A stretch of 64,000 bases of DNA, from positions 62,001 to 126,000 of the forward strand of contig OY282355.1 in the NCBI GenBank assembly GCA_958295525.1, given 5' to 3'. Origin of the DNA: an uncultured Dehalococcoidia bacterium (GTDB lineage Bacteria > Chloroflexota > Dehalococcoidia > Lucifugimonadales > Australimonadaceae). The translations under genes and the position numbers were made by a program. Position 1 is the stretch's first letter. Each line of letters opens with the position of its first letter. The notes under the pieces were generated by a model. That model saw nothing but the letters and a program-made list of their open reading frames with translations. It searched no databases and was not told where the DNA came from. This document shows, piece after piece, positions 14,435 to 22,233 of this stretch.

Positions 14435-16240
14435 ATGACGACGGGAGCCGCGCGGATGCTTCCCGCCGCTTGGCGGAAGCCGGAGACCGGCACGATCGTG
14501 ATGTTCATCGTGATCGTGGCCCTGGGCAGTTACCTCATCTACCCGATGATCCTGCTGCTCATCCTGAGTTTCGACACCTCGGCGGAGATACTGGCGGGGC
14601 AGCGCGAGTGGGGGTTCTCCAACTGGATCGAGGCGTGGGACAACCCGCTGCTGCTCGAGGCGATCGGCAACTCGTTCCTCGTTTGGTTTCTCGGCGCGCT
14701 CGTCAGTTTCCCGGTCGCCATCGCCATTTCGCTCGTTCTCGCCCGAACCCGCCTTCCGTTCACCTACGGCATCGAGTATCTGTTCTGGGTCGCGTTTATG
14801 TTCCCGGGCTTGGCGACGACCATCGGCTGGATGATGCTGATGGACCCCGACGTCGGCTTGCTCAACTCTCTCGTCGAGCGGCTGCCGTTCGTCGAGGAGG
14901 GGCCGTTCAACATTTTTGGGCTGGCGGGCATCGTTTGGGCGAATCTTATGGGCAACGGCATCGCCTACAAGGTCATTCTCCTGACGCCCGCGTTCCGCAA
15001 TATGGACGTGGCGCTGGAGGAGGCGGCGCGGGTCTCCGGCGCGTCGAAGATCAGCGCGCTCGCGCGGGTGACCTTGCCTGTGATGATCTCTCCGATCATC
15101 CTGGTGTTCGCTCTTCAACTGCTGCGCGTGTTCAGCGGATTCGAGACGGAGCAGTTGCTCGGCGCGCGCGTGGGCTTCTACGTGTTCTCCACGCTCATCT
15201 ACCGCCAGACGACCACGGAGATACCTCCCGACTATGCGGACGCCATTGTGCTCGCCAGCCTCACGCTCATTCTCATCGCGTTCATCTTCCCGCTTCAGCG
15301 GTGGGTCACCAACCGCCGCCACTACACCACGATCACGGGGCGGTTCCGGCCCGGCCTCATAGACCTGGGCGCATGGAAATGGCCGATTTTCGGCGGGGTC
15401 GCCCTCGTGCTCGCGCTGCTGACCGCCCTCCCGTTCGTCGTCATCGTGATGGGCAGTTTTATGACGCGGGTCGGCTTCTTCAACGCCGTCCCTCTCTGGA
15501 CGTTCGCGCACTGGCAGAACGTTCTCACGGATCCGTTGTTTCTCAAGGCGACGCGGACGACGCTCATTCTCGCGGTGACCGCGGGGGTCGGCAGCCCGCT
15601 GCTTTTCTCGGTCGTCGCCTATCTGATCGCGCGGACGCGATGGCGCGGGCGTTCCGTGCTGGACTCCATCATCTGGGTGTCCGCCGCCTTCCCGGGCATC
15701 ATCTCCTCGCTGGGGCTGCTGCTGCTGTTCCTGGACACGCCGGGGCTCTCCTGGCTCTACGGCTCCATTTGGGCGCTGATACTCGTCGTCATCATCTCCG
15801 GCAACACGACGGGCACCAACGTTTTCAAGGGCATCATGGTGCAGATCGGGGCGGATATGGAGGAGGCGGGGCGCGTGGCGGGGGCGGGATGGCTCCGCAC
15901 GTACTTCCGCATCGTCATTCCCGTGCTGATGCCGACGATGGTCCTCATTGGGGCGCTCAACTTCATCTCCGCCGCCTCGACGACCGCGAGCATCGTGCTT
16001 TTGGCCTCCCGCGACACGCTCACGCTGTCGCTGCTGGCGCTGGAGCGCGCTTCGGCGGGCATCAACCGCGTCGAGGAGGCGGGGATCATCACGCTCGTTA
16101 TTATGTTCCTGACGCTCGGCCTCGCGCTGGTCGCCCGGCAGTTCGGGCTTCGCATAGGCGTGCGGCAGGACGCGAAAGCGAAGGACGCGGCGCAGCCGCA
16201 GCGCGCGGAAGGCCGTCAGGCCGCCGCCGGAATGCGTTAG
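14435..16240 (+). CDS. ABC transporter permease, two fused membrane domains (FbpB/ThiP-like)
   Basis: A 601-residue inner-membrane permease of the iron(III)/thiamine type, in which two permease domains are fused. Each half has about six membrane segments and the EAA loop that docks the ATPase: EEAARVSGASKISALARVTLP near residue 200 and EEAGRVAGAGWLRTYFRIVI near 475. The start ATG has GAGGATGAG upstream. It pairs with the upstream binding protein. No ATP-binding gene is found beside it; an ATPase elsewhere in the genome would have to energise it, or a shared one is used. Confidence 0.85.
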   Translation: MTTGAARMLPAAWRKPETGTIVMFIVIVALGSYLIYPMILLLILSFDTSAEILAGQREWGFSNWIEAWDNPLLLEAIGNSFLVWFLGALVSFPVAIAISLVLARTRLPFTYGIEYLFWVAFMFPGLATTIGWMMLMDPDVGLLNSLVERLPFVEEGPFNIFGLAGIVWANLMGNGIAYKVILLTPAFRNMDVALEEAARVSGASKISALARVTLPVMISPIILVFALQLLRVFSGFETEQLLGARVGFYVFSTLIYRQTTTEIPPDYADAIVLASLTLILIAFIFPLQRWVTNRRHYTTITGRFRPGLIDLGAWKWPIFGGVALVLALLTALPFVVIVMGSFMTRVGFFNAVPLWTFAHWQNVLTDPLFLKATRTTLILAVTAGVGSPLLFSVVAYLIARTRWRGRSVLDSIIWVSAAFPGIISSLGLLLLFLDTPGLSWLYGSIWALILVVIISGNTTGTNVFKGIMVQIGADMEEAGRVAGAGWLRTYFRIVIPVLMPTMVLIGALNFISAASTTASIVLLASRDTLTLSLLALERASAGINRVEEAGIITLVIMFLTLGLALVARQFGLRIGVRQDAKAKDAAQPQRAEGRQAAAGMR

Positions 16241-16280
16241 GCGCCCGCCGCATAGAATCGGAATCGCAAAGGAGGACGCT

Positions 16281-17417
16281 ATGAGCACGACGCAGCAAGA
16301 GAAACCCCACACGAACAGCTGGTGGAAGTCGCCCTACGACGAGTGGCTCGCCGCTCAGGACGTTCCCGTCGTCTCCGGTTACTACATCGAGGACGCGCGG
16401 ACGCTGGAACTGGGCTGGTGGACGCTGCGCGGCTGCGAGGGGGCGGTGCTGAACCTCGTGGGGCACCAGGGCGTGACGGAGGCGCACGTCCTCCGGACGC
16501 CGCCGGGCGGCGAGATCCCGCCCTTCCGGATGGCCGTCGAGGAGGTCGTCTACGTGGTCGAGGGGCAGGGGCTGACCACCGTCTGGGCCGAGGGCCGCCC
16601 CAAGATCAACTTCGAGTGGCAGAAGCACAGCCTCTTCCGCATCCCCGCCAACCACTACTATCAGCTCAGCAACGCCCGGGGCGACCGCCCCGCGCTCACG
16701 CTGCACGTGAGTTACTTGCCGATGGCGATGGGCATCCAGCCCCGCGAGGCGTTCTTCTTCAACAACGAATTCGTCGACACGACGGAGTTGTACAGCGACG
16801 ACGGCAATCCCTACGGCGCCGAAGCCTACGCCGTCCGCGAGTTGGTGGACCGCGGCGGGGAGAAGCATTACACGAACCGCTGGTACGCCAACTTCTTCCC
16901 CGACCTGACCGTCTGGGACCGCCTCACGCCTTACGGCGGGCCGAACCGGCGCGCGCTCGGCGCGGGCATCACGTTCCCCAACTCCGCCATCCGCACGGGG
17001 ATGATGGTTCTTCCTCCGCAGCGTTACCGCTCCGCCCACCGCCACGGCCCGGGCGTCACCATCGTCGGCGTTTCGCCCGGCAACGGGTTCGCCGTGATGT
17101 ACCCGGAAGGCGGCGAGAAGATACTTTGCCCGTGGACGGAGGCGAGCGTGTTCGTTCCGCCGAACAACTGGTTCCATCAGCACGTCAACCCCGGCGCGAC
17201 CGAGAACCGGCAACTCCGCGTCTTCCCGCCCAAGGCGTTGATGGGCTACGACGGCGGCCTGAACAGGGAGATTCCGTTCATCGAGGAAGACCCCTGGGTG
17301 CGCGAGCAGTTCGAGGCGGCGCTCGCCCGCAACGGCGTCCCCTCGCTGATGCCCCGCGAGATCTACGAAGACCCCAACTTCGTTTGGGACGACCCGGAGT
17401 TGAGCGGCGAGGGCTAG
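16281..17417 (+). CDS. Bicupin protein, gentisate dioxygenase-like
   Basis: A 378-residue protein with two cupin barrels. The first holds HVLRTPPGGEIPPFRMAVEE and VVYVVEGQGLTTVW (about residues 73-112). The second holds YRSAHRHGPGVTIVGVSPGN (about 248-270) and WFHQHVNPG, giving His residues in the arrangement of a metal site. Cupins of this layout include gentisate/hydroxynaphthoate dioxygenases and related ring-cleaving enzymes; the exact chemistry cannot be assigned. A strong AAAGGAGG site precedes the ATG, and TAGAAT at about 16254 may provide its own promoter. It follows the permease by 40 bases and is closed by a strong hairpin, so transport and oxidation of one compound is a reasonable inference. 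Confidence 0.75.
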   Translation: MSTTQQEKPHTNSWWKSPYDEWLAAQDVPVVSGYYIEDARTLELGWWTLRGCEGAVLNLVGHQGVTEAHVLRTPPGGEIPPFRMAVEEVVYVVEGQGLTTVWAEGRPKINFEWQKHSLFRIPANHYYQLSNARGDRPALTLHVSYLPMAMGIQPREAFFFNNEFVDTTELYSDDGNPYGAEAYAVRELVDRGGEKHYTNRWYANFFPDLTVWDRLTPYGGPNRRALGAGITFPNSAIRTGMMVLPPQRYRSAHRHGPGVTIVGVSPGNGFAVMYPEGGEKILCPWTEASVFVPPNNWFHQHVNPGATENRQLRVFPPKALMGYDGGLNREIPFIEEDPWVREQFEAALARNGVPSLMPREIYEDPNFVWDDPELSGEG

Positions 17418-17442
17418 CGCGCCGCATTCTCTCTAGCGCAGG

Positions 17443-17475
17443 GCGACGCTCCCGCGAAAGCGGGAGCGTCGCTTT
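17443..17475 (+). terminator. Intrinsic terminator of the ABC/cupin operon
   Basis: A perfect 13-bp stem (GCGACGCTCCCGC / GCGGGAGCGTCGC) closes on a GAAA tetraloop and is followed by TTTG. It lies 26 bases after the cupin stop codon. The very stable stem compensates for the short T-run. Confidence 0.75.
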
Positions 17476-17506
17476 GATGCGGCGCAGCGTCGTTCCGCGC
17501 AGGCGG

Positions 17507-17539
17507 GAATGCAGTCGGCGCGCCGCCGCGCCCCTTGCC
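17507..17539 (+). repeat. 33-base direct repeat, copy 1
   Basis: Identical to 18221-18253 and directly following a decayed dRS3-like palindrome (around 17491-17510). The two copies bracket the 172-aa membrane protein gene. Confidence 0.8.
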
Positions 17540-17592
17540 GCCGAGCGGAAAACCTGCGGGCGGCGCGCTCCGCAAGCGGCGGAGCCCCGCGC

Positions 17593-17598
17593 TATACT
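17593..17598 (+). promoter_or_regulatory. Candidate -10 box (TATACT)
   Basis: GC-prefixed TATACT about 27 bases before the TTG start at 17625, leaving a short leader that contains the GAGG ribosome-binding site. Confidence 0.45.
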
Positions 17599-17624
17599 CA
17601 TGCTTCGAAATAGCGAGGTCATCT

Positions 17625-18140
17625 TTGGACGTCTTTCCGCTAGTCATCTTCTTCGCGGTCGCCGGCGCGTTGGTTCTCTTGGCGGCGCACATAAGCCGCA
17701 AGCGCATCGTTGCGATGCGGCCTCGCGGGCCGCAGTACGTCTGGATCGCCGTCATCAGCCGTCCCCTGGGGGGGCGGGGTCCCATCTACACTCGACAAAA
17801 CGCCGAATCCACGAAGGGAACGCATCGCGCCGCCTACCTGCTGATGCGAGCGGGGCTCCGCATGCGGCTCGTTATGGCCAGAATTCACATCGAGCACGGA
17901 GACCCGACTGGTTGGGCGAGCCACCGGATCGCGGAGCGCGCGTCCTACTCGACCGAGGCGTTTCGTCCGCATAAGGCCGACATTCGGTCGCTGGAGGATT
18001 TCTCTCGCTACGCGCCCTATCGCGCCGACTGGCTCATGCATCTGTCCGTTCACCCGGAAGACGTCCAGGAAGCCGTCCGGCTGCTCCAAGAGGCTGGCCT
18101 CGTCGTCGAACTGCCCCCGGGGAGGCATTGGTGGCATTAG
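17625..18140 (+). CDS. Membrane-anchored protein, unknown (172 aa)
   Basis: The start is taken as TTG 17625 because GCGAGG lies just upstream and the protein then begins with a membrane anchor (DVFPLVIFFAVAGALVLLAA); further upstream the frame is low-complexity Arg/Pro. The cytoplasmic remainder of about 140 residues includes GPQYVWIAVISRPLGGRGP and RLVMARIHIEHGDPTG and ends in a helical motif, HPEDVQEAVRLLQEAGLVVE. This resembles small ligand-binding or winged-helix folds but is not identifiable. It is bracketed by two identical 33-base repeats and does not belong to an operon. Confidence 0.6.
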   Translation: MDVFPLVIFFAVAGALVLLAAHISRKRIVAMRPRGPQYVWIAVISRPLGGRGPIYTRQNAESTKGTHRAAYLLMRAGLRMRLVMARIHIEHGDPTGWASHRIAERASYSTEAFRPHKADIRSLEDFSRYAPYRADWLMHLSVHPEDVQEAVRLLQEAGLVVELPPGRHWWH

Positions 18141-18431
18141 AAGGCGTCCAATGAGCGCAATAAGCGTCTTATTCGTCGGGAGCCTTGCGCCACTTGCCGC
18201 TCTTCCCGCGCAAGCGGGGGGAATGCAGTCGGCGCGCCGCCGCGCCCCTTGCCTAGAACCGCGCGCCTCTGCTAGAGTATCCGACGCTACAGCGTTTGAT
18301 GCACGGGATGCGCGTTCCGCGCTCGTGACCTATCAAGCACAGATCGGAGGGCCGTGCGCCCTCCTGATGAGTCACATCCCGGGCAAGCGCTGTAGCAAGC
18401 ACCTTCGCTCTGTGCCACAGGAGGGTCTTGC
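18141..18431 (+). promoter_or_regulatory. 291-base leader region of the RCC1-like lipoprotein gene
   Basis: Contains a decayed dRS3-like palindrome at about 18203-18223, the second 33-base repeat at 18221-18253, and a TAGAGT box at 18273-18278. From there about 150 bases run to ATG 18432. A GGAGGG at 18343-18350 is too far from the start to serve it; AGGAGGG at 18420-18426 is well placed. No small gene is evident. Confidence 0.4.
18221..18253 (+). repeat. 33-base direct repeat, copy 2
   Basis: Identical to 17507-17539, 714 bases downstream. Confidence 0.8.
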
Positions 18432-20222
18432 ATGCTCCGCTCGCTCTTGGCCGTTGGCCTCATCCTGATAATGCTGGTCGCCGCGTGCGGCACTTCCAGC
18501 GCTCCCGGAACTCCCACCCCTACGCCTCCGTGGTTCGGCATATCCGTGTCCGGGTGGCACGTGGACTCTTTCCATCGTGGATCAGGGACGCTCACCCTTA
18601 AGTCGGACAGCGGCTCTATTACCTCGACTGGCTATCTGCTCGAAGGCGCATCAGGCAATTCCTACGATGGAACGATTGTTGATGAAGAAACCTACGGCTC
18701 GGTCACTATTTCATTCTCTGTTCCTGTGTGGGAGACCAACCTCCGCGTCACACGCAGGAAAACAGACTGGGAAACGAACTGGGTGGATCTCGGAGTCGAC
18801 AAGGAACGAGACTACATCCCACTTGACTTATTTTCAGACCCTGATCCATCTGTCGCTGACTCCGTTTTCACCCCCGACGAAATCCTTGCATCCTTCCGCA
18901 CCAACCCCAATCGCGCGGGCTGGCGCTTCATTGCCAGCGGTCCGGTCAACATTGAGGGCGCTGTCCACAGCATCGGTGATACTCCACCAGCAACTCCGAC
19001 TCCATTGTCTACCCCAGACAGCCCGATGGAAGCCGCCGTCACCGAACAAGTGCGCGGCTTGGGTTACATGGCCGACTCTCTCGCCAGGAGTTTCGGAGTA
19101 GCCGAAACTCCGCTCATCTACCTTTCTCAGACGCCCCAGCAAGCCCGAGAGGCAGGGCCTGGGAACAGCGGCTACCGCGTCTTTTCCTTCCGGCACGCCA
19201 ACCCGAAAGAATTCGCCGTCGGCGAGACGATCAGCGTTCGCTGCAAGATTAGCATTACGAAATTAACTTACACTCTGCGAGAAGTTGTTTGTGACCCTGT
19301 CGAGCCTACGCCTACGCCAATCCCAACGCCAACGCCGGGTTTCCACGCGCCTGAGCAACACACGACGCTCAGCGTCGGCCGTTCATACACTTGCGCCCTG
19401 CAGCAGGACGGAACTCCCGTTTGTTGGGGAGAGGACGAGTTCGGCCAAGCGTGGCCACCGGGGGGCGAGCGGTTCGTTTCCATCAGCATCGGTTCTACGA
19501 GCACTTGCGCCTTGCGTCCCGACGGATCGCCCGTCTGCTGGTCATATTCACCCCTTGCTTCGCTTCCTTGGGACATCCTTGGAGACCGCCTTGCTCAGGC
19601 CTCGCCACAGGACGAGCGATTTGTTTCCATCAGCAGTGAAAGCTGGCACGCCTGCGCCTTGCGCCATGACGGCTCGCCCATCTGCTGGGGGGATAACGAG
19701 GACGGCGAAGCGTCGCCGCCAGAGAACGAGAGGTTCGCTTCCATTAGCAGCGGCTATAGCCATATCTGCGCACTGCGTCCCGACGGCTCGCCTGTTTGCT
19801 GGGGAAACAACAAGTTCGGCCAAGCGTCGCCGCCGCGAGGCGCGCAGTTCGCCACCATTAGCAGCGGCAGTAACCATACCTGCGCGCTGCGCCCCGACGG
19901 CTCGCCTGTTTGCTGGGGGCTCAATGGGAACGACCAAGCGTCGCCGCCGCAAGGCGCGCAGTTCGCTTCCATTAGCAGCGGCAGTAGCCACACCTGCGCG
20001 CTTCGGCAGGACGGTTCGCCCGTCTGCTGGGGAGCTAATGGCGCTGGCCAAGCATCGCCGCCACAAGGCGCGGAGTTCGCCATCATCAGCAGCGGCGGAG
20101 GGCACACCTGCGCGCTGCGCCGCGACGGATCGCCTGTCTGCTGGGGATATGACGGGGATGGCCAAGCGTCGCCGCCGGAGGGCGAGCGGTTCGCCGTGGG
20201 GCGCGTGGACGCGGGGGGTTGA
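18432..20222 (+). CDS. RCC1-like beta-propeller lipoprotein with seven Cys-rich repeats
   Basis: A 596-residue exported lipoprotein: lipobox LVAAC near residue 17, then a Thr-Pro spacer. Residues 30-300 are a domain of unknown type (with RTNPNRAGWRFIASGPVNIE), followed by a Pro-Thr linker (PTPTPIPTPTPG). Residues 315-590 are seven tandem repeats of about 39 residues with consensus HTCALRPDGSPVCWGxNxxG followed by QASPP. This is the RCC1/BLIP-II-type propeller repeat; seven blades would close one propeller. Each repeat carries two cysteines (CAL and VCWG), so fourteen are regularly spaced, consistent with a disulfide-stabilised extracellular structure. AGGAGGG precedes the ATG. The ligand is unknown. 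Confidence 0.8.
   Translation: MLRSLLAVGLILIMLVAACGTSSAPGTPTPTPPWFGISVSGWHVDSFHRGSGTLTLKSDSGSITSTGYLLEGASGNSYDGTIVDEETYGSVTISFSVPVWETNLRVTRRKTDWETNWVDLGVDKERDYIPLDLFSDPDPSVADSVFTPDEILASFRTNPNRAGWRFIASGPVNIEGAVHSIGDTPPATPTPLSTPDSPMEAAVTEQVRGLGYMADSLARSFGVAETPLIYLSQTPQQAREAGPGNSGYRVFSFRHANPKEFAVGETISVRCKISITKLTYTLREVVCDPVEPTPTPIPTPTPGFHAPEQHTTLSVGRSYTCALQQDGTPVCWGEDEFGQAWPPGGERFVSISIGSTSTCALRPDGSPVCWSYSPLASLPWDILGDRLAQASPQDERFVSISSESWHACALRHDGSPICWGDNEDGEASPPENERFASISSGYSHICALRPDGSPVCWGNNKFGQASPPRGAQFATISSGSNHTCALRPDGSPVCWGLNGNDQASPPQGAQFASISSGSSHTCALRQDGSPVCWGANGAGQASPPQGAEFAIISSGGGHTCALRRDGSPVCWGYDGDGQASPPEGERFAVGRVDAGG
19372..20200 (+). repeat. Seven tandem coding repeats of about 117 bases
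   Basis: The coding repeats of the propeller lipoprotein. Repeats 4-7 are very similar at the base level, which points to recent amplification or conversion; repeat 2 carries an insertion (YSPLASLPWDILGDRL). Confidence 0.8.
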
Positions 20223-20286
20223 CGGGGCGGGATGGGGGAGGGTAGGGTTGGGGTTGCGCCGACAGTGCCGAGACTAGGAGGGCGAG

Positions 20287-20586
20287 ATGATGGAAGAAAT
20301 TACGCAAGAAGGGATGAAAGACGACCTCATCCGTATGCTCAAAGAGGCGTTGGCTGAAAGCGAAAGGCCTTCCCCAGACAATGACTTAATTTTGGATCGG
20401 TTGCACAGGGCTAAGAGTCGCCTTGGTTCCCTTGACATGACCGACGCACAGAAGGGCGAAAGCCTCCGGTTAGATATGGCGATCCGGGAGACGGCGCGCC
20501 GGAACTACGTCGGTGCGCAAAGTGCCATCCGTGGAACCATCAATGCCTTCGGAGGCAACACCTCAACAGAAGAGGCTGAGACCTAG
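20287..20586 (+). CDS. Small helical protein upstream of Fic (99 aa)
   Basis: A hydrophilic, mostly helical protein without signal peptide, containing LIRMLKEALAESERPSPDND and LDMAIRETARRNYVGAQSAI. GGAGGG lies just upstream of a double ATG (20287 and 20290). It ends 62 bases before the Fic gene on the same strand, so co-expression is plausible. It lacks the (S/T)xxxE(G/N) motif of known small Fic antitoxins, and the Fic protein carries its own inhibitory helix, so an antitoxin role is not supported. I do not recognise the family. Confidence 0.6.
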   Translation: MMEEITQEGMKDDLIRMLKEALAESERPSPDNDLILDRLHRAKSRLGSLDMTDAQKGESLRLDMAIRETARRNYVGAQSAIRGTINAFGGNTSTEEAET

Positions 20587-20648
20587 CAGCACGCCTCGCG
20601 CCCCCGCGAGATCAACTACGTGGGGCTAGCATCGGTGGGAGGCAAGAC

Positions 20649-22136
20649 GTGGTCGCGCATTACTGGAGTCCTATCACTCCGATGTCGGAGGAAGAGCAGG
20701 CGATTGACCTGTCGTTGCAGCCGTTGTACGGGGCGTGGTACGCCTCCCAGGCAGGGTTGCAGGCGTCTAGGGGGGATAACCTCAAGGCGTTCAACGAACG
20801 CCTCATACGCCGGATGAGCGTCGAGACGGGAATCATCGAACGCTTGTACGACGTGGACAGGGGCACGACGGAGACCATCGTTGAGGCAGGGTTCAACGTG
20901 GATCTCGTGCCGCCGTTGAGCACGGACACCGAGCCTGCGCGCCTTATAGAGATGCTCAAAGGGCACGAAAACGCATACGGTTTGCTTATGGATTGCGTGA
21001 GCGGCCAGCGCGAGTTAACCGTCGGTTTCATCCGCGACGTCCATCACGCCTTCACGCTGCATCAGGATACGATCACCGCCCCTGACATGTTTGGCGTGAT
21101 GCGTAAAATCCCGCTTCTCAAGGGCGAATACAAAAAGTTGCCGAATAACCCAAACCGTCCGGACGGCTTAGTGCATCAGTATTGTCCTCCGGAGCAAGTC
21201 GCTTCAGAGATGGAGAACCTGCTCCGCTACCTGGCGGAGTGCGATAATCTCGATCCTGTGCTGGTGTCCGCGTGGCTGCACCATCGCTTTACGCAGATAC
21301 ATCCTTTTCAGGACGGCAATGGCCGAGTCGCCCGCGGGCTCGTTACGCTGCTGCTTATGAAAGCAAACCTCCTTCCGATAGTGATTGACCGGGATATGAG
21401 GTCCGCATACATCACCGCGCTTGAGGAGGCGGATGCCGGCCATTTGGCAGCGCTGGCCGATCTCTTCGCCGAACAGGAACGGAGGCTCATCATAAAGGCT
21501 CTCAGCCTCGAAGCCGAGGGCGAGCAAAAGCCTTTCGCTGCTTCGGCGGTGATAGAGGACATAGGGGCGCGATTGCGGCGGAGGCAAGAAGAGAGAACAG
21601 CGGCGTTCGCTCAGGTCAATCAGGTCGCGCTGCGCCTGCGAGAGAACGCGCGCGCGATGATTGAAGGAACGCTGTCCGAGTTGCGGCAAAGCGTGCTTGA
21701 TTCCGCGCAAAGTATGCAAGTCGAATCCGTCTATGTCGACCTGGGCGGGCCTGAAGAGGGCAACGCGCATTGGTACAGGCAGGACGTCATCAATTCGACG
21801 CAAGACAGCAAGACGTTTGTGAACTTCAACGAGCCGCATTACTTTGTCAAAGGAGCCTTTAGGGCAGGGCGGGAGCGGCTTGTGTTCGTGGTGTCGTTTC
21901 ACCACGTGGGGCGTGATTTGTCCGGCGTGATGGAAGCGACGGCGTTCGCGCAGTTCGAATCATACGAGGCGTCCGAGGAGCCCCACAGCAAGAGCGTGGA
22001 TTTCGCGCTGTGCTCGAGGTCTCCATTCGTGTTCGCTTACGAAACGCAACCGGAGGTCGTGGCGGAATTATTCTTCGGGGAGTGGCTCGACCACGCGCTT
22101 GCGCTTGCGATGGGGGATTGGGGAAGGCGACTGTAG
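20649..22136 (+). CDS. Fic domain protein, predicted AMP-transferase with internal inhibitory helix
   Basis: A 495-residue protein with the Fic motif HPFQDGNGRVAR at about 218-229 (HPFx[D/E]GNGRxxR), complete for transfer of AMP from ATP to target hydroxyls. An N-terminal helix SVETGIIERLYDVDRG (about 57-72) has the TxxxE pattern of the autoinhibitory helix in class II Fic proteins. After the catalytic domain, residues 290-495 are an additional helical and mixed domain ending in FFGEWLDHALALAMGDWG. Start: GTG 20649 has GGGAGG eight bases upstream; ATG 20682 is an alternative. It follows a small helical gene. Target proteins are unknown. Confidence 0.85.
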   Translation: MVAHYWSPITPMSEEEQAIDLSLQPLYGAWYASQAGLQASRGDNLKAFNERLIRRMSVETGIIERLYDVDRGTTETIVEAGFNVDLVPPLSTDTEPARLIEMLKGHENAYGLLMDCVSGQRELTVGFIRDVHHAFTLHQDTITAPDMFGVMRKIPLLKGEYKKLPNNPNRPDGLVHQYCPPEQVASEMENLLRYLAECDNLDPVLVSAWLHHRFTQIHPFQDGNGRVARGLVTLLLMKANLLPIVIDRDMRSAYITALEEADAGHLAALADLFAEQERRLIIKALSLEAEGEQKPFAASAVIEDIGARLRRRQEERTAAFAQVNQVALRLRENARAMIEGTLSELRQSVLDSAQSMQVESVYVDLGGPEEGNAHWYRQDVINSTQDSKTFVNFNEPHYFVKGAFRAGRERLVFVVSFHHVGRDLSGVMEATAFAQFESYEASEEPHSKSVDFALCSRSPFVFAYETQPEVVAELFFGEWLDHALALAMGDWGRRL

Positions 22137-22180
22137 CCTGCCCCGGGCAAGAGGCCGGGCTAGCCTTGCCGCGGGTCGGC

Positions 22181-22186
22181 TAGAAT
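22181..22186 (+). promoter_or_regulatory. Candidate -10 box (TAGAAT) for the MetE-like gene
   Basis: GC-prefixed TAGAAT about 47 bases before ATG 22234, with GGCAGGAGG as ribosome-binding site between them. Confidence 0.45.
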
Positions 22187-22233
22187 GGCGCGGACGGCGG
22201 GCGCGACCGCAACGCCGTCGGCAGGAGGCGCCG

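Noticed and set aside
14270-16312. Long minus-strand frame opposite the permease gene
   Set aside because: Extreme Arg/Asp/His content and no domain; the plus-strand permease has clear EAA loops.
17443-17475. Another dRS3-like palindrome
   Set aside because: Stem sequence is unrelated (GCGACGCTCCCGC), the loop is GAAA and a T-run follows; it fits an intrinsic terminator.
20287-20586. Antitoxin of the Fic gene
   Set aside because: No (S/T)xxxE(G/N) motif is present in the small protein, and the Fic protein already carries an inhibitory helix.
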